Source: Speluncibacter jeojiensis (GTDB lineage Bacteria; Actinomycetota; Actinomycetes; Mycobacteriales; Mycobacteriaceae). From it: a DNA stretch of 64,000 nt. Position 1 is the stretch's first letter. The number at the start of each line of letters is the position of its first letter. Shown here piece by piece: positions 26,513 through 34,631 of the stretch. The notes under the pieces are model-generated. The model did no database searches. It saw only the letters and a program-made list of their open reading frames with translations, and had not been told where the DNA came from. The stretch lies in assembly GCF_029589495.1 (NCBI RefSeq), contig NZ_JAAIVF010000001.1, forward strand, positions 248,001-312,000. Direction: 5' to 3'. The position numbers were made by a program, and so were the translations under genes.

Positions 26513-28122
26513 GGGTCATGGCACAGCTGGCCATGGTGATGAACCTGGACAAGTGCATCGGATGCCACACCTGCTCGGTGACCTGCAAGCAGGCCTGGAC
26601 CAACCGCGGCGGTGTCGAATACGCCTGGTTCAACAATGTCGAAACCCGTCCCGGGCAGGGCTATCCGCGCGGATACCAGGATCAGGTCCGGTGGAAGGGT
26701 GGCTGGACGCTGACCAAGCGCGGCAAGCTGACGCTGCGCACCGGATCCCGGATGCGCCGGTTGCTGAACATCTTCGCGAACCCGGACCTGCCCACGGTCT
26801 CGGACTACTACGACCCGTGGACCTACGACTACCAGAACCTGCTCTCCGCACCGGCGTCGGACACCACCCCGGTGGCCCGGCCCAAGTCGGCGATCACCGG
26901 CGAGGACACCGCGGTGACCTGGGGTGCCAACTGGGACGACGACCTCGGCGGCGGATCCGCGCAGATCAGCCGGGACCCGTTGCTGGCCAAGCTGTCCGAT
27001 CAGGTCAAGCTGGAGTTCGAGCAGACGTTCATGTTCTATCTGCCGCGGATCTGCGAGCACTGCCTCAATCCCGCGTGCGCGGCCTCCTGTCCGTCCGGCG
27101 CGATCTACAAGCGCAGCGAGGACGGCATCGTTCTGGTGGACCAGGACAAGTGCCGCGGCTGGCGCCAGTGCGTGAGCGGCTGCCCGTACAAGAAGATCTA
27201 CTTCAACCACAAGACCGGCAAGGCCGAGAAGTGCACCTTCTGCTATCCGCGCGTCGAGGTCGGCATCCCGACCGTGTGCTCGGAGACGTGTGTGGGACGG
27301 CTGCGCTACATCGGGGTGCTGCTCTACGACGCCGACGCGGTGCTCGAGGCGGCGTCGGTGAAGGACGACAAGGATCTGTACCCGTCCCAGCTGGGTGTGT
27401 TCCTCAACCCGCACGACCCGCGCGTGGTGGCCGAGGCCGAGCGGGCCGGCATCTCCGGCGAGTGGATCGAGGCGGCGCAGAACTCGCCGGTGTACAAGCT
27501 GATCGTCGACTATCAGGTGGCGATGCCATTGCATCCGGAATACCGCACGATGCCGATGGTCTGGTACGTGCCGCCGCTGTCCCCGGTCGTGGATGTGCTG
27601 GCGGAGACCGGCCACGACGGCGAAGACGCCGGAAACCTGTTCGGGGCCATCGACTCGCTGCGCATCCCGGTCGAGTACCTGGCCGAACTGTTCACCGCCG
27701 GCGACGTGGGCCCGGTCCGCGCGGCGCTGCAGCGGCTGGCCGCGATGCGCGCGCACATGCGCACCGTGAACCTCGGTGAACCCCGGCGTCCGCACATCGC
27801 GGACTCGGTCGGCCTGCATCCCGACGAGGTCGAGGAGATGTACCGGCTGCTGGCCATCGCCAAGTACCAGGACCGCTACGTCATCCCCACCGGCGCGGGC
27901 TCGGACGCACACCGGCTCGACGCGCTCGCCACCGGATGCAGCCTGGACGACGACGGCGGGCCCGGCATGACCGCGTTCGACGCTGTGGCCGAACGCTTCC
28001 ACCTGACCGACACCAACGATGCCGCGCCGCAGGAGAAGGATCGTCGCATCAACCTGCTCAACTGGGACGGCCGCACCACCGACGGCCTGCTCCCCACCAG
28101 GTCCGAGGAGTCGGTGCCGTGA
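26509..28122 (+). CDS. narH: Respiratory nitrate reductase beta subunit
   Basis: 537 residues. It carries four iron-sulfur clusters from NarI to NarG: CIGCHTCSVTCKQAW (~16-30), CEHCLNPACAASCP (~184), CRGWRQCVSGCP and CTFC...CSETC. The Trp in CRGWRQC replaces a Cys, which marks the [3Fe-4S] cluster as in E. coli NarH. The length is slightly above the E. coli protein (512). ATG 26509 has GAGGTGA six bases upstream; ATG 26518 is an alternative. Coupled to narJ by a GTGA overlap. Confidence 0.97.
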   Translation: MRVMAQLAMVMNLDKCIGCHTCSVTCKQAWTNRGGVEYAWFNNVETRPGQGYPRGYQDQVRWKGGWTLTKRGKLTLRTGSRMRRLLNIFANPDLPTVSDYYDPWTYDYQNLLSAPASDTTPVARPKSAITGEDTAVTWGANWDDDLGGGSAQISRDPLLAKLSDQVKLEFEQTFMFYLPRICEHCLNPACAASCPSGAIYKRSEDGIVLVDQDKCRGWRQCVSGCPYKKIYFNHKTGKAEKCTFCYPRVEVGIPTVCSETCVGRLRYIGVLLYDADAVLEAASVKDDKDLYPSQLGVFLNPHDPRVVAEAERAGISGEWIEAAQNSPVYKLIVDYQVAMPLHPEYRTMPMVWYVPPLSPVVDVLAETGHDGEDAGNLFGAIDSLRIPVEYLAELFTAGDVGPVRAALQRLAAMRAHMRTVNLGEPRRPHIADSVGLHPDEVEEMYRLLAIAKYQDRYVIPTGAGSDAHRLDALATGCSLDDDGGPGMTAFDAVAERFHLTDTNDAAPQEKDRRINLLNWDGRTTDGLLPTRSEESVP

Positions 28123-28799
28123 TCACACTGCCCCTGCGCCGCGCCCGCACGCGCGCACCCGAACTGACCCCGGAGCAGGAACGACTGGTCTGGCGGATCG
28201 CGGCGCTCGCGCTGGACTACCCCGATGCGGAACTGCTCGGTCTGGTGCCGCAACTGTCCGATGCGGCGCAGACCATCCCCGGTCGCGCGGGACTCGCGCT
28301 GCGCGCCTTCCTGGACGACGTCGCCGGACGCGACCCGATCGCACTGGCCGCCGACTATGTCGAGACGTTCGACCTGCGCCGGCGCAGCTGCCTGCACCTG
28401 ACCTATTACGCGTACGGCGACACCCGCAAGCGCGGGATGGCACTGCTGCGCTTCAAGCACGCCTACCGCACCGCCGGGGTGGAGCTCGGCGACCACGAAC
28501 TGCCCGATCACCTCGCGGTGGTGCTGGAGTTCGCCGCCACCGCCGACCCGGAGGGCGGACGACGACTGCTCATGGACCACCTGCCGGTGATCGAACTGCT
28601 GCGACTGTCGCTGCACGACAACGGTTCCGGCTATGCATCGGTGCTCGACGCGATCAGTGTCACGCTGCCCGACCTGGATGAGGTGGACCGCGGGCGGGTT
28701 GCCGCGCTCGCCGCAGAGGGGCCGCCGGAGGAAGAGGTCGGGCTCGATCCGTTCGCGATGGACCCGAGCCTGCTCCCCGACATCGGCGGCCGCAAATGA
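28119..28799 (+). CDS. narJ: Nitrate reductase assembly chaperone NarJ
   Basis: 226 residues, all-helical, of the TorD/DmsD/NarJ family (LALDYPDAELLGLVPQLSDA ... YVETFDLRRRSCLHLTYYAYGDTRKRG is the family core). NarJ binds the NarG N-terminus and helps insert the Mo cofactor and FS0 cluster; it is not in the final enzyme. GTG 28119 overlaps the narH stop (GTGA), with GAGGAG eight bases upstream. The C-terminal end lies in a 26-bp tandem duplication shared with the narI start. Confidence 0.93.
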   Translation: MITLPLRRARTRAPELTPEQERLVWRIAALALDYPDAELLGLVPQLSDAAQTIPGRAGLALRAFLDDVAGRDPIALAADYVETFDLRRRSCLHLTYYAYGDTRKRGMALLRFKHAYRTAGVELGDHELPDHLAVVLEFAATADPEGGRRLLMDHLPVIELLRLSLHDNGSGYASVLDAISVTLPDLDEVDRGRVAALAAEGPPEEEVGLDPFAMDPSLLPDIGGRK

Positions 28800-28829
28800 C
28801 CACAGGGGCCGGAGGCCGCAAATGACCAC
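28788..28829 (+). repeat. 26-bp tandem duplication at the narJ-narI junction
   Basis: GGCCGCAAATGACCAC occurs at 28788-28803 and again at 28814-28829, 26 bp apart. The first copy holds the narJ stop and an ATGA; the second holds the narI start. A slipped duplication of an ancestral direct ATGA overlap explains the layout. Confidence 0.75.
28796..28825 (+). CDS. 9-codon bridging ORF between narJ and narI
   Basis: ATG 28796 overlaps the narJ stop (ATGA) and the ORF ends at TGA 28823-28825, which overlaps the narI ATG (28822). The peptide is MTTGAGGRK. It repeats the narG-narH arrangement and was made by the 26-bp duplication; a coupling role is more likely than a functional peptide. Confidence 0.35.
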   Translation: MTTGAGGRK

Positions 28830-29547
28830 CGCGTTGTGGATGACGTTGCCGTACATCGCGTTCACGTCGTTCGTCGTCGGGCACGTGCTGCGCTACCGCC
28901 AGGACCAGTTCGGCTGGACCACCCGCTCGTCGCAGCTGCACGAGGCTCGCCTGCTGCGACTGGGCAGCCCGATGTTCCACTTCGGCCTGGTCGGGGTGTT
29001 CGGCGGGCACGTGCTGGGCCTGCTGATCCCGGAGACCTGGACGGCCGGATTGGGCGTGTCCGAGGAGGCCTACCACCTGGTGTCGGTGTCGGCCGGCACC
29101 GTGGTCGGGCTGGTCACCGTGGCCGGCATGGCGATCCTGCTCTATCGCCGCTGCACGGTGACGGCGGTCCGTCAGGCGACCACCCGCGGCGACAGGGTCA
29201 TGTACTCGCTGCTCGTCTGCGCCATGCTGGCCGGACTGTGGAACACGATCGGCGGCAACCTGATCGGCGGACCCTACGACTACCGCCAGACCGTGGCGCC
29301 GTGGTTCCGGAGCCTGCTGACCCTGCACCCGCAACCCGAGTTGATGGTCGGCACGCCGCCGAGCTTCCAGGTGCACAACCTGATCGTGCTGAGCCTGATC
29401 GCCATCTGGCCGTATACGAGACTGGTGCACATGTTCAGCGCGCCGGTCGGGTACCTGGTGCGCCCGTATGTGGTCTACCGCAGCCGGGACCGCGTGCGTC
29501 CGAGCCGTCGGTACGCCCGTGCGTGGGAGACGAATTCGGCTCCGTGA
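28822..29547 (+). CDS. narI: Respiratory nitrate reductase gamma subunit
   Basis: 241 residues, five predicted transmembrane helices. This di-heme cytochrome b oxidises menaquinol/quinol and passes electrons to NarH. Heme-ligand histidines are expected in helix II (PMFHFGLVGVFGGHVLGLL) and helix V (FQVHNLIVLSLIAIWPYTRLVHMFSAP). GGAGG lies six bases before ATG 28822. Last gene of the operon; no narK nitrate transporter or nar regulator follows, so uptake must be encoded elsewhere. Confidence 0.96.
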   Translation: MTTALWMTLPYIAFTSFVVGHVLRYRQDQFGWTTRSSQLHEARLLRLGSPMFHFGLVGVFGGHVLGLLIPETWTAGLGVSEEAYHLVSVSAGTVVGLVTVAGMAILLYRRCTVTAVRQATTRGDRVMYSLLVCAMLAGLWNTIGGNLIGGPYDYRQTVAPWFRSLLTLHPQPELMVGTPPSFQVHNLIVLSLIAIWPYTRLVHMFSAPVGYLVRPYVVYRSRDRVRPSRRYARAWETNSAP

Positions 29548-29567
29548 GGGTCGGCGTCAGGTCCAGC

Positions 29568-29602
29568 CCGGTGCCGCCCGGTCACGACGCCGGCGGCACC
29601 GG
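29568..29602. terminator. Terminator hairpin after narI / end of the VOC gene
   Basis: CCGGTGCCGCC (29568-29578) pairs with GGCGGCACCGG (29592-29602) around a 13-base loop. It overlaps the stop of the convergent VOC gene and may stop transcripts from both sides. Confidence 0.6.
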
Positions 29603-30004
29603 ACCGCCGTCACGGGTGGCCATCCACTGCTGGATCTCGATCAGGTTGCCCTCGGGGTCGCGCAGGTAGGCACCGGCGATCGTTCCCCACCGGATCGACG
29701 GTGGCGCCAGCGGGCGCGCACCACGCGCGGTGATCGCCTCGAGGTAACCCTCCAGGTCGTCGACCCGGAGAACCACCAATGCGGCGTCGCGCCCGCGCGG
29801 TCCGTCGACCTCCGCCGCGCCGCCCAGCGCCCGTGCCAGGTCGGCGCGCTCGTGCAGGCACAGCGCGCTGCCGAGGTCCGGCTTGAACGCCGCATACGGT
29901 GGGGTGGGGTCGGGATTCTGGGGGACCAGGCCGATCACATCCCGATAGAACTCGAACGTCCCGGCGAAGTCCGAGACGATCAGTCGGATCTGCGTGAGAT
30001 GCAC
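29582..30004 (-). CDS. VOC-superfamily (glyoxalase/dioxygenase-like) protein
   Basis: 140 residues, two beta-alpha-beta-beta-beta modules (IRLIVSDFAGTFEFYRDVIGLV at the start, AYLRDPEGNLIEIQQWM near the end), the pattern of small VOC metalloproteins and bleomycin-resistance-like proteins. A first-module His ligand is not evident, while the E of NLIEIQQ is present, so catalysis is uncertain. GTG 30004 has a poor ribosome site. It stands alone next to the nar operon and has no evident role in nitrate respiration. Confidence 0.85.
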   Translation of the reverse strand: MHLTQIRLIVSDFAGTFEFYRDVIGLVPQNPDPTPPYAAFKPDLGSALCLHERADLARALGGAAEVDGPRGRDAALVVLRVDDLEGYLEAITARGARPLAPPSIRWGTIAGAYLRDPEGNLIEIQQWMATRDGGPVPPAS

Positions 30005-30092
30005 GGATCCATTGCATCACAAGAGCTCCCCGACGGGAAGCCCACGGCCACACCGTGACCGAGCCCGACCGGACGTTCCGAGCGGGGACCGG

Positions 30093-31334
30093 TCAGCGAC
30101 CGCGCATCTCCCGTAGTGCGGTGCGCAGGCCGCGCCGCCGACCGGTGGTCGGGTCGACCGCGATCGCCTCACGCAGCGCGGTGCGGCCCGTCCCCGCGGC
30201 CGACCGGAACTTGCGTTCCGAACTGGTCTCCGGGGCGTCGTCCGCGGTGGCGCTGAGCATCTCGTTCGGCAGGGCCAGCTTGTAGATCGTGCGCAGCGTC
30301 AGCAGGTACTGCCTGGCCAGCGACCCCGTGGTGTACGGCAGGTCGTACTTCTCGCACAGCGCGCGTACCCGTACCGCGATCTCCGCGTAACGGTTGCTCG
30401 GCAGGTCCGGGAACAGATGGTGCTCGATCTGGTACGACAGGTTGCCGGTCATGAAGGCCATCACCGGTCCGGCGTCGATGTTCGCGGTACCGAGCATCTG
30501 GCGCAGATACCACTCGGCCGGCGTCTCGTGCTCGAGCTCCTCCACGGTGAACTTCTCCGCGCCGTCCGGGAAGTGCCCGCAGAAGATCACCACATAAGTC
30601 CACAGGTTGCGCAGCACGTTCGCCAGCGCGTTGGCCTGCAACGTCCTGACGAACCGGCGCCCCGACAGTGCGGGGAAGAACACGTAGTCCTTGGCCACCT
30701 GGCGCCGGACCTTGCGGGCGAGTTCGCGCAACTGCGCGCGCGTCTCCTGCTGCTCCTGCTCGGTGCCGGTGCGAAGCCGTCCGATCTTGATGTCGTGGAC
30801 CGCGATGCCCCACTCGAACGTCACCGCCAGGATGAGGTTCTGCAGGGGCTGCAGCAGGTGCATCGGCTTCCATTGCTGGTCGCGGGTCACCCGCATGACC
30901 CCGAAGCCCACGTCGTGGTCCATGCCGACCACGTTCGTGTACTTGTGGTGCAGGAAGTTGTGCGAGTGCTTCCACTGCGGCGCCGGGCACGCCATGTCCC
31001 ACTCCCACGACGTGGAATGGATCTCGGGTTCGTTCATCCAGTCCCATTGGCCGTGGATGACGTTGTGCCCCAGCTCCATGTTCTCGATCGACTTCGCGAC
31101 CGCCAGGATTCCGGTGCCGACCCACCAGCTCGTCCGCGTCCGGCTGCGGAACAGCACGATCCGGCCCGTCGCCTCGAGGATCCGTTGGAACTCGACGGTG
31201 CGCCGGATGTACCGCGCATCGCGGGCGCCGAGGGACTCCTCGACGTCGCGGCGGATCGTGTCGAGCTCGCGGCCGAGCTCCTCGATGTCCGCCTCGGTCA
31301 GATGCGCGAACTCCTTGATGTCGGTGATGGCCAC
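30093..31334 (-). CDS. desA3: Membrane fatty acyl-CoA desaturase (DesA3-like)
   Basis: 413 residues. The three His boxes of membrane di-iron desaturases are present: GHNVIH (H90, H94), HSHNFLHH (H123-H130) and QIEHH (~307). Hydrophobic stretches lie between the boxes. M. tuberculosis DesA3 (Rv3229c) makes oleoyl-CoA from stearoyl-CoA with electrons from the adjacent reductase; the same role is expected here. GTG 31334 has GGAGG seven bases upstream. It lies 36 bp after the reductase gene on the same strand, so the two form an operon read from the 32.5 kb palindromic promoter. Confidence 0.93.
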   Translation of the reverse strand: MAITDIKEFAHLTEADIEELGRELDTIRRDVEESLGARDARYIRRTVEFQRILEATGRIVLFRSRTRTSWWVGTGILAVAKSIENMELGHNVIHGQWDWMNEPEIHSTSWEWDMACPAPQWKHSHNFLHHKYTNVVGMDHDVGFGVMRVTRDQQWKPMHLLQPLQNLILAVTFEWGIAVHDIKIGRLRTGTEQEQQETRAQLRELARKVRRQVAKDYVFFPALSGRRFVRTLQANALANVLRNLWTYVVIFCGHFPDGAEKFTVEELEHETPAEWYLRQMLGTANIDAGPVMAFMTGNLSYQIEHHLFPDLPSNRYAEIAVRVRALCEKYDLPYTTGSLARQYLLTLRTIYKLALPNEMLSATADDAPETSSERKFRSAAGTGRTALREAIAVDPTTGRRRGLRTALREMRGR

Positions 31335-31370
31335 CCGGACGCCTCCGCTAGTGCGCGATGTTGACGGTGG

Positions 31371-32483
31371 TCACAGATCGATTGTGCAATCACCCGATGC
31401 CGAGGATACGCACGTCTGGACCCGCGTACCCTCCTCGTGCTCGCGACCGTTGCGCAGATCGCGCACGCAGCCCTCCTCGAGGGTGGCCACACACGTCTGG
31501 CAGATGCCCATGCGGCAGCCGAACGGCATCTGCACGCCGACCTTCTCGCCGGCCTCGAGGATCGTCGTCGCACCGTCGATCTCGACCGACTTGCCGGACC
31601 GCGCGAACGTCACCGTGCCGCCCTCACCGCCGCGCGCCGACCGCTCGATCGCGAAACGCTCGGTGTGCAGCGACTCCGCCAACCCGGCCTCGCGCCACTT
31701 CGCCTCGACGTCGTCGAGCATGGCGGTCGGGCCGCAGGCCCACACCTGACGCTCACGCCAGTCCGGGCAGACCTCGTCGAGCTCGTCCAGCGCGAACTTG
31801 CCCATGCTGCGGGTGAGCTGCAGGTGCACCCGCAGGCCCGCGTGCTCGGACTGGAGCTGCTCGACCTCCATGCGGAACATCGCATCGTCCTCGGTCGGAG
31901 CCGAATGAACGTGCACGACGTCCGGCATGTCGCCGCGCCGGTCGAGGGTGCGCAGCATCGAGATGATCGGGGTGATGCCGCTGCCCGCGGTCAGGAACAG
32001 GATCTTCGCCGGTGGCGGTTCGGGCAGCGAGAAGTTGCCCTTCGGCGCGGCCAGCCGCACGATCGTGCCGGGAGCGACGCCGCCGACCAGGTGCGAGGAC
32101 AGGAAGCCCTCGGGCATCGCCTTGACGGTGATCGAGATCAGCTTCTGGTTGCGCTGCGGCGCCGACGTCAGTGAGTACGAGCGCCAGTGCCAGCGGCCGT
32201 CGACCAGCAGGCCGATGCCGATGTACTGACCGGCCTGGTAGTCGAAGGTGAAGCCCCAGCCCGGCTTGATCACCAGCGTGGCCGAGTCGCCGGTCTCGCG
32301 GCGCACCTCGACGATCTGCCCGCGCAACTCCCGCGCCGACCACAGCGGGTTCGCCAGGTGCAGGTAGTCGTCCGGCAGCAGCGGCGTGGTGACCCGCGCC
32401 AGCGCGCCGCGCAACATGTTCAACGGAGCCTTCGACGTGGTCGCCTCACCGACCGGCGCTTCCAGCCATTCCTTCAATCCCAT
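31371..32483 (-). CDS. Ferredoxin-NADP reductase-type electron donor with C-terminal [2Fe-2S] domain
   Basis: 370 residues. An FAD domain ([11 protein letters not shown], the RxYS motif), an NAD(P) domain ([16 protein letters not shown]) and a plant-type [2Fe-2S] domain with ligands in [11 protein letters not shown] plus a later Cys (RVQTCVS). It is the Rv3230c homologue, the oxidoreductase that feeds DesA3. ATG 32483 follows about 33 bases after a perfect palindrome, which is probably its operator. First gene of the desaturase operon. Confidence 0.94.
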   Translation of the reverse strand: MGLKEWLEAPVGEATTSKAPLNMLRGALARVTTPLLPDDYLHLANPLWSARELRGQIVEVRRETGDSATLVIKPGWGFTFDYQAGQYIGIGLLVDGRWHWRSYSLTSAPQRNQKLISITVKAMPEGFLSSHLVGGVAPGTIVRLAAPKGNFSLPEPPPAKILFLTAGSGITPIISMLRTLDRRGDMPDVVHVHSAPTEDDAMFRMEVEQLQSEHAGLRVHLQLTRSMGKFALDELDEVCPDWRERQVWACGPTAMLDDVEAKWREAGLAESLHTERFAIERSARGGEGGTVTFARSGKSVEIDGATTILEAGEKVGVQMPFGCRMGICQTCVATLEEGCVRDLRNGREHEEGTRVQTCVSSASGDCTIDL

Positions 32484-32515
32484 TGTGATGTGCCCATCCG
32501 CTCAACCGCCCGACC

Positions 32516-32537
32516 TAACCTACGGTCCCGTAGGTTA
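32516..32537. promoter_or_regulatory. Perfect 22-bp palindrome upstream of the desaturase operon
   Basis: TAACCTACGG (32516-32525), two bases, then CCGTAGGTTA (32528-32537): ten-base arms without mismatch. Position 33 bp before the reductase start and the TetR-like form point to repression by a lipid-sensing TetR regulator, which is not adjacent here. Confidence 0.7.
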
Positions 32538-32570
32538 CCGGGTCGGGGCGGTGGCCGCCAGCACCGAAAA

Positions 32571-33083
32571 CTAGAGCAGCTCCAGCAGGAACGGCAGCTC
32601 CTGCGTGGCGTACCACGCCAGCTCGTGATCTTCGGCGTCCCCGAGGACGAACTCCGCGTCCTCGTCGCCCAGATCCGCCGCGTCGATCACCTCCACGGCC
32701 CGCAGCAGCGACTCCTCCGCGTCGGACAGGTCCACGTGCACGGAGGCGACCTGACGCATCGCGATCGGCCCGTCCAACCGCACGACCGCGTCGTCGAGGT
32801 CGGGCCGCGGCTTCGCCCCGTCCACGTCCGCGGCCAGCACCGCGCGGCGCACCGGGAACGCGGGCTCGCCCGCGTCGGCGTCGAGCTCCGCGGCCAGCAG
32901 CCGCAGCGACGCGCGCGCCGCCTCCCGGATGGCGACGTCGGCCAGCTCATCGTCGTCATCGGAGGTGTACGCCTCGCGCAGCGCCGGCGTCACCGCGAAC
33001 GCGGTACCGCTGCGCGCCCGCAGCTCGCCGTCGGCGACGAGGCCCTGGAGCATCCGGATCGTCACCGGCACAAAGACTCTCAT
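32571..33083 (-). CDS. Conserved actinobacterial protein of unknown function (Rv3231c/DUF6912-like)
   Basis: 170 residues, acidic and Ala/Leu-rich, beginning MRVFVPVTIRMLQGLVADGELRAR, the pattern of the Rv3231c family. No catalytic motif, signal peptide or membrane helix is visible. It follows the WS/DGAT gene by 25 bp and is probably co-transcribed with it. ATG 33083 is preceded by GAGAGGACAG. Confidence 0.8.
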   Translation of the reverse strand: MRVFVPVTIRMLQGLVADGELRARSGTAFAVTPALREAYTSDDDDELADVAIREAARASLRLLAAELDADAGEPAFPVRRAVLAADVDGAKPRPDLDDAVVRLDGPIAMRQVASVHVDLSDAEESLLRAVEVIDAADLGDEDAEFVLGDAEDHELAWYATQELPFLLELL

Positions 33084-33108
33084 CTGGCACTGTCCTCTCG
33101 TCGGTGGG

Positions 33109-34527
33109 TCACCCGCAGGCGTCGAGCAGTTCTTCGACCGATTCCCGGATCAGCTCCGGGAACAGGTCCAGGTCCGGCATGGCATCGCGGTCGCCGTTCA
33201 TCCCGTAGAAGACCTTGCCGTCGTACGAGGTCAGGCCGACCGTCAGGGCCTGGTTCCGCAGCAGCGGTGCCACCGGATAGATCTCCACCATCTTCGCGCC
33301 CGCGACGTACAGCGGCATCTGCGGCCCCGGCGCATTGGTGATGACCAGGTTGAACGCCCGCCGCGACATCGTGCTGGCGACCCGTGCGCTCATCGCGTGC
33401 ATCGTCGGCGGCGCGAAACCGGAGAGCCGGACCAGGCTGCTCGCCGCCACCTGGCGGACCGGACCGGGCTCGTTGCCCATCGCGTGCGCGACCTGGGACA
33501 ACCGCACCACCGGGTTCAGCTCCCCCACCGGCAGGTCGACCAGGACCGACGAGACCTCCGGTCGCGCTGGGCTTTCCGCCGGCGGCTGCTCCTCGTCGGG
33601 CACACCGGGCTCCGTGGAGTACACCGAGATCGGCACCAGCACCCGGATCGTGCTCGATGCCTGCACCGGCTCGCCGCGCGAGATCAGCCAGTTGCGCAGC
33701 GCCCCGGTCATCACGGTCAGGATCACGTCGTTGATCGAGCAGCGGTACCTGGCCCGGATCGCGCGGTAGTCGGCGAGCCGGGTGGTGGCGACCGCACAGC
33801 GTCGGCTGTTCGACACCTGCACGTTCAGCGGGCTCGCAGGCGCCGAATTGGTCGCGCTGCGCAGAATCGACGCCACCCCGGTGACCAGCTTGGTCGCCCG
33901 CCCCAGCATGCCGGCGACGTCGCCGACCGCGTGGCGCACCAACTCGACACCCTCCCCCGGGCTGGTGACCAGCTCGGCGGCCGCGCCGAGCAGCAGGCTC
34001 GAGGTCCCCGGCTCGGGCCGCGGCATCCACATCTCCTCCGGCAGCTGCCGCGGCGTCGGCGTCGGGTCGAGCACGACCTGGTCGATCTCCCGCCCGGCGA
34101 CCCCGTCGACAAGCACCTGATGCGACTTGGTGAAGATCGCGAACCGGCCGCCCTCGAGCCCCTCGATCAGGTACATCTCCCACAGCGGACGGCGGCGATC
34201 GAGCAGTCGCGACGACAGCCGCGCGACCAGATCCGTCAGCTGCTCGGTCGATCCGGGCTTGGGCAGCGCGGAGCGGCGGACGTGATAGGTCAGGTCGAAA
34301 TCCAGGTCGTCCACCCACACCGGACGCGCCAGCCCGCGCGCGACCTCACGGACCTTCTGCCGGTACCGCGGCACCAGCGCCAGCCGGGCATCCACCAGGG
34401 CGAGCAGGTCCTCGTAGTCGACCCCGCCCTTCGGGGTCTCGAAGATCGCCAGCGAGCCGATGTGGGCCGGGGTCGCGGCCGTCTCGAGGTAGTAGAACGC
34501 GGCGTCCTGACCGTCCAGCCTGCTCAC
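33109..34527 (-). CDS. WS/DGAT-family acyltransferase with altered active-site motif
   Basis: 472 residues, full length for the wax ester synthase/diacylglycerol acyltransferase family (SRLDGQDAAFYYLE start, NDVILTVMTGALR and a late VITNAPGPQMPLYVAGA). These enzymes make triacylglycerol or wax esters at the membrane. The catalytic HHxxxDG is HQVLVDG here: the second His, taken as the base, is Gln. Either this protein has another role or uses a different residue. M. tuberculosis has this region as two adjacent genes (Rv3233c/Rv3234c); here it is one. GTG 34527 overlaps the stop of a 35-codon upstream ORF. Confidence 0.85.
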   Translation of the reverse strand: MSRLDGQDAAFYYLETAATPAHIGSLAIFETPKGGVDYEDLLALVDARLALVPRYRQKVREVARGLARPVWVDDLDFDLTYHVRRSALPKPGSTEQLTDLVARLSSRLLDRRRPLWEMYLIEGLEGGRFAIFTKSHQVLVDGVAGREIDQVVLDPTPTPRQLPEEMWMPRPEPGTSSLLLGAAAELVTSPGEGVELVRHAVGDVAGMLGRATKLVTGVASILRSATNSAPASPLNVQVSNSRRCAVATTRLADYRAIRARYRCSINDVILTVMTGALRNWLISRGEPVQASSTIRVLVPISVYSTEPGVPDEEQPPAESPARPEVSSVLVDLPVGELNPVVRLSQVAHAMGNEPGPVRQVAASSLVRLSGFAPPTMHAMSARVASTMSRRAFNLVITNAPGPQMPLYVAGAKMVEIYPVAPLLRNQALTVGLTSYDGKVFYGMNGDRDAMPDLDLFPELIRESVEELLDACG

Positions 34528-34631
34528 CACCGAGACGCACCCCCGGTGCGGTGCGCCGGCATCTGAGGGCCGGTCGACGGCCCGCCGGGAAACTCGGGGC
34601 CGAAAAGCTCTGGACTGGACTCATCCCGCAT
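34524..34631 (-). CDS. 35-codon upstream ORF coupled to the WS/DGAT gene
   Basis: ATG 34631 is 6 bases after TAGGGT, the leaderless promoter pattern seen elsewhere here. The frame runs 35 codons (starts MRDESSPELFGPEF, Pro/Gly-rich) and its TGA overlaps the WS/DGAT GTG as GTGA. The acyltransferase itself lacks a Shine-Dalgarno, so ribosomes may reach it only through this ORF. No homologue is recognised. Confidence 0.4.
   Translation of the reverse strand: MRDESSPELFGPEFPGGPSTGPQMPAHRTGGASRW

Noticed and set aside
24624-26636. 670-codon minus-strand frame across narG and narH
   Set aside because: Shadow of narG; no family motif and it crosses the narG-narH junction.
22506-30092. nar region as a recent mobile island
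   Set aside because: No transposase, integrase, tRNA edge or flanking direct repeat was found, and base and codon composition match the surroundings.
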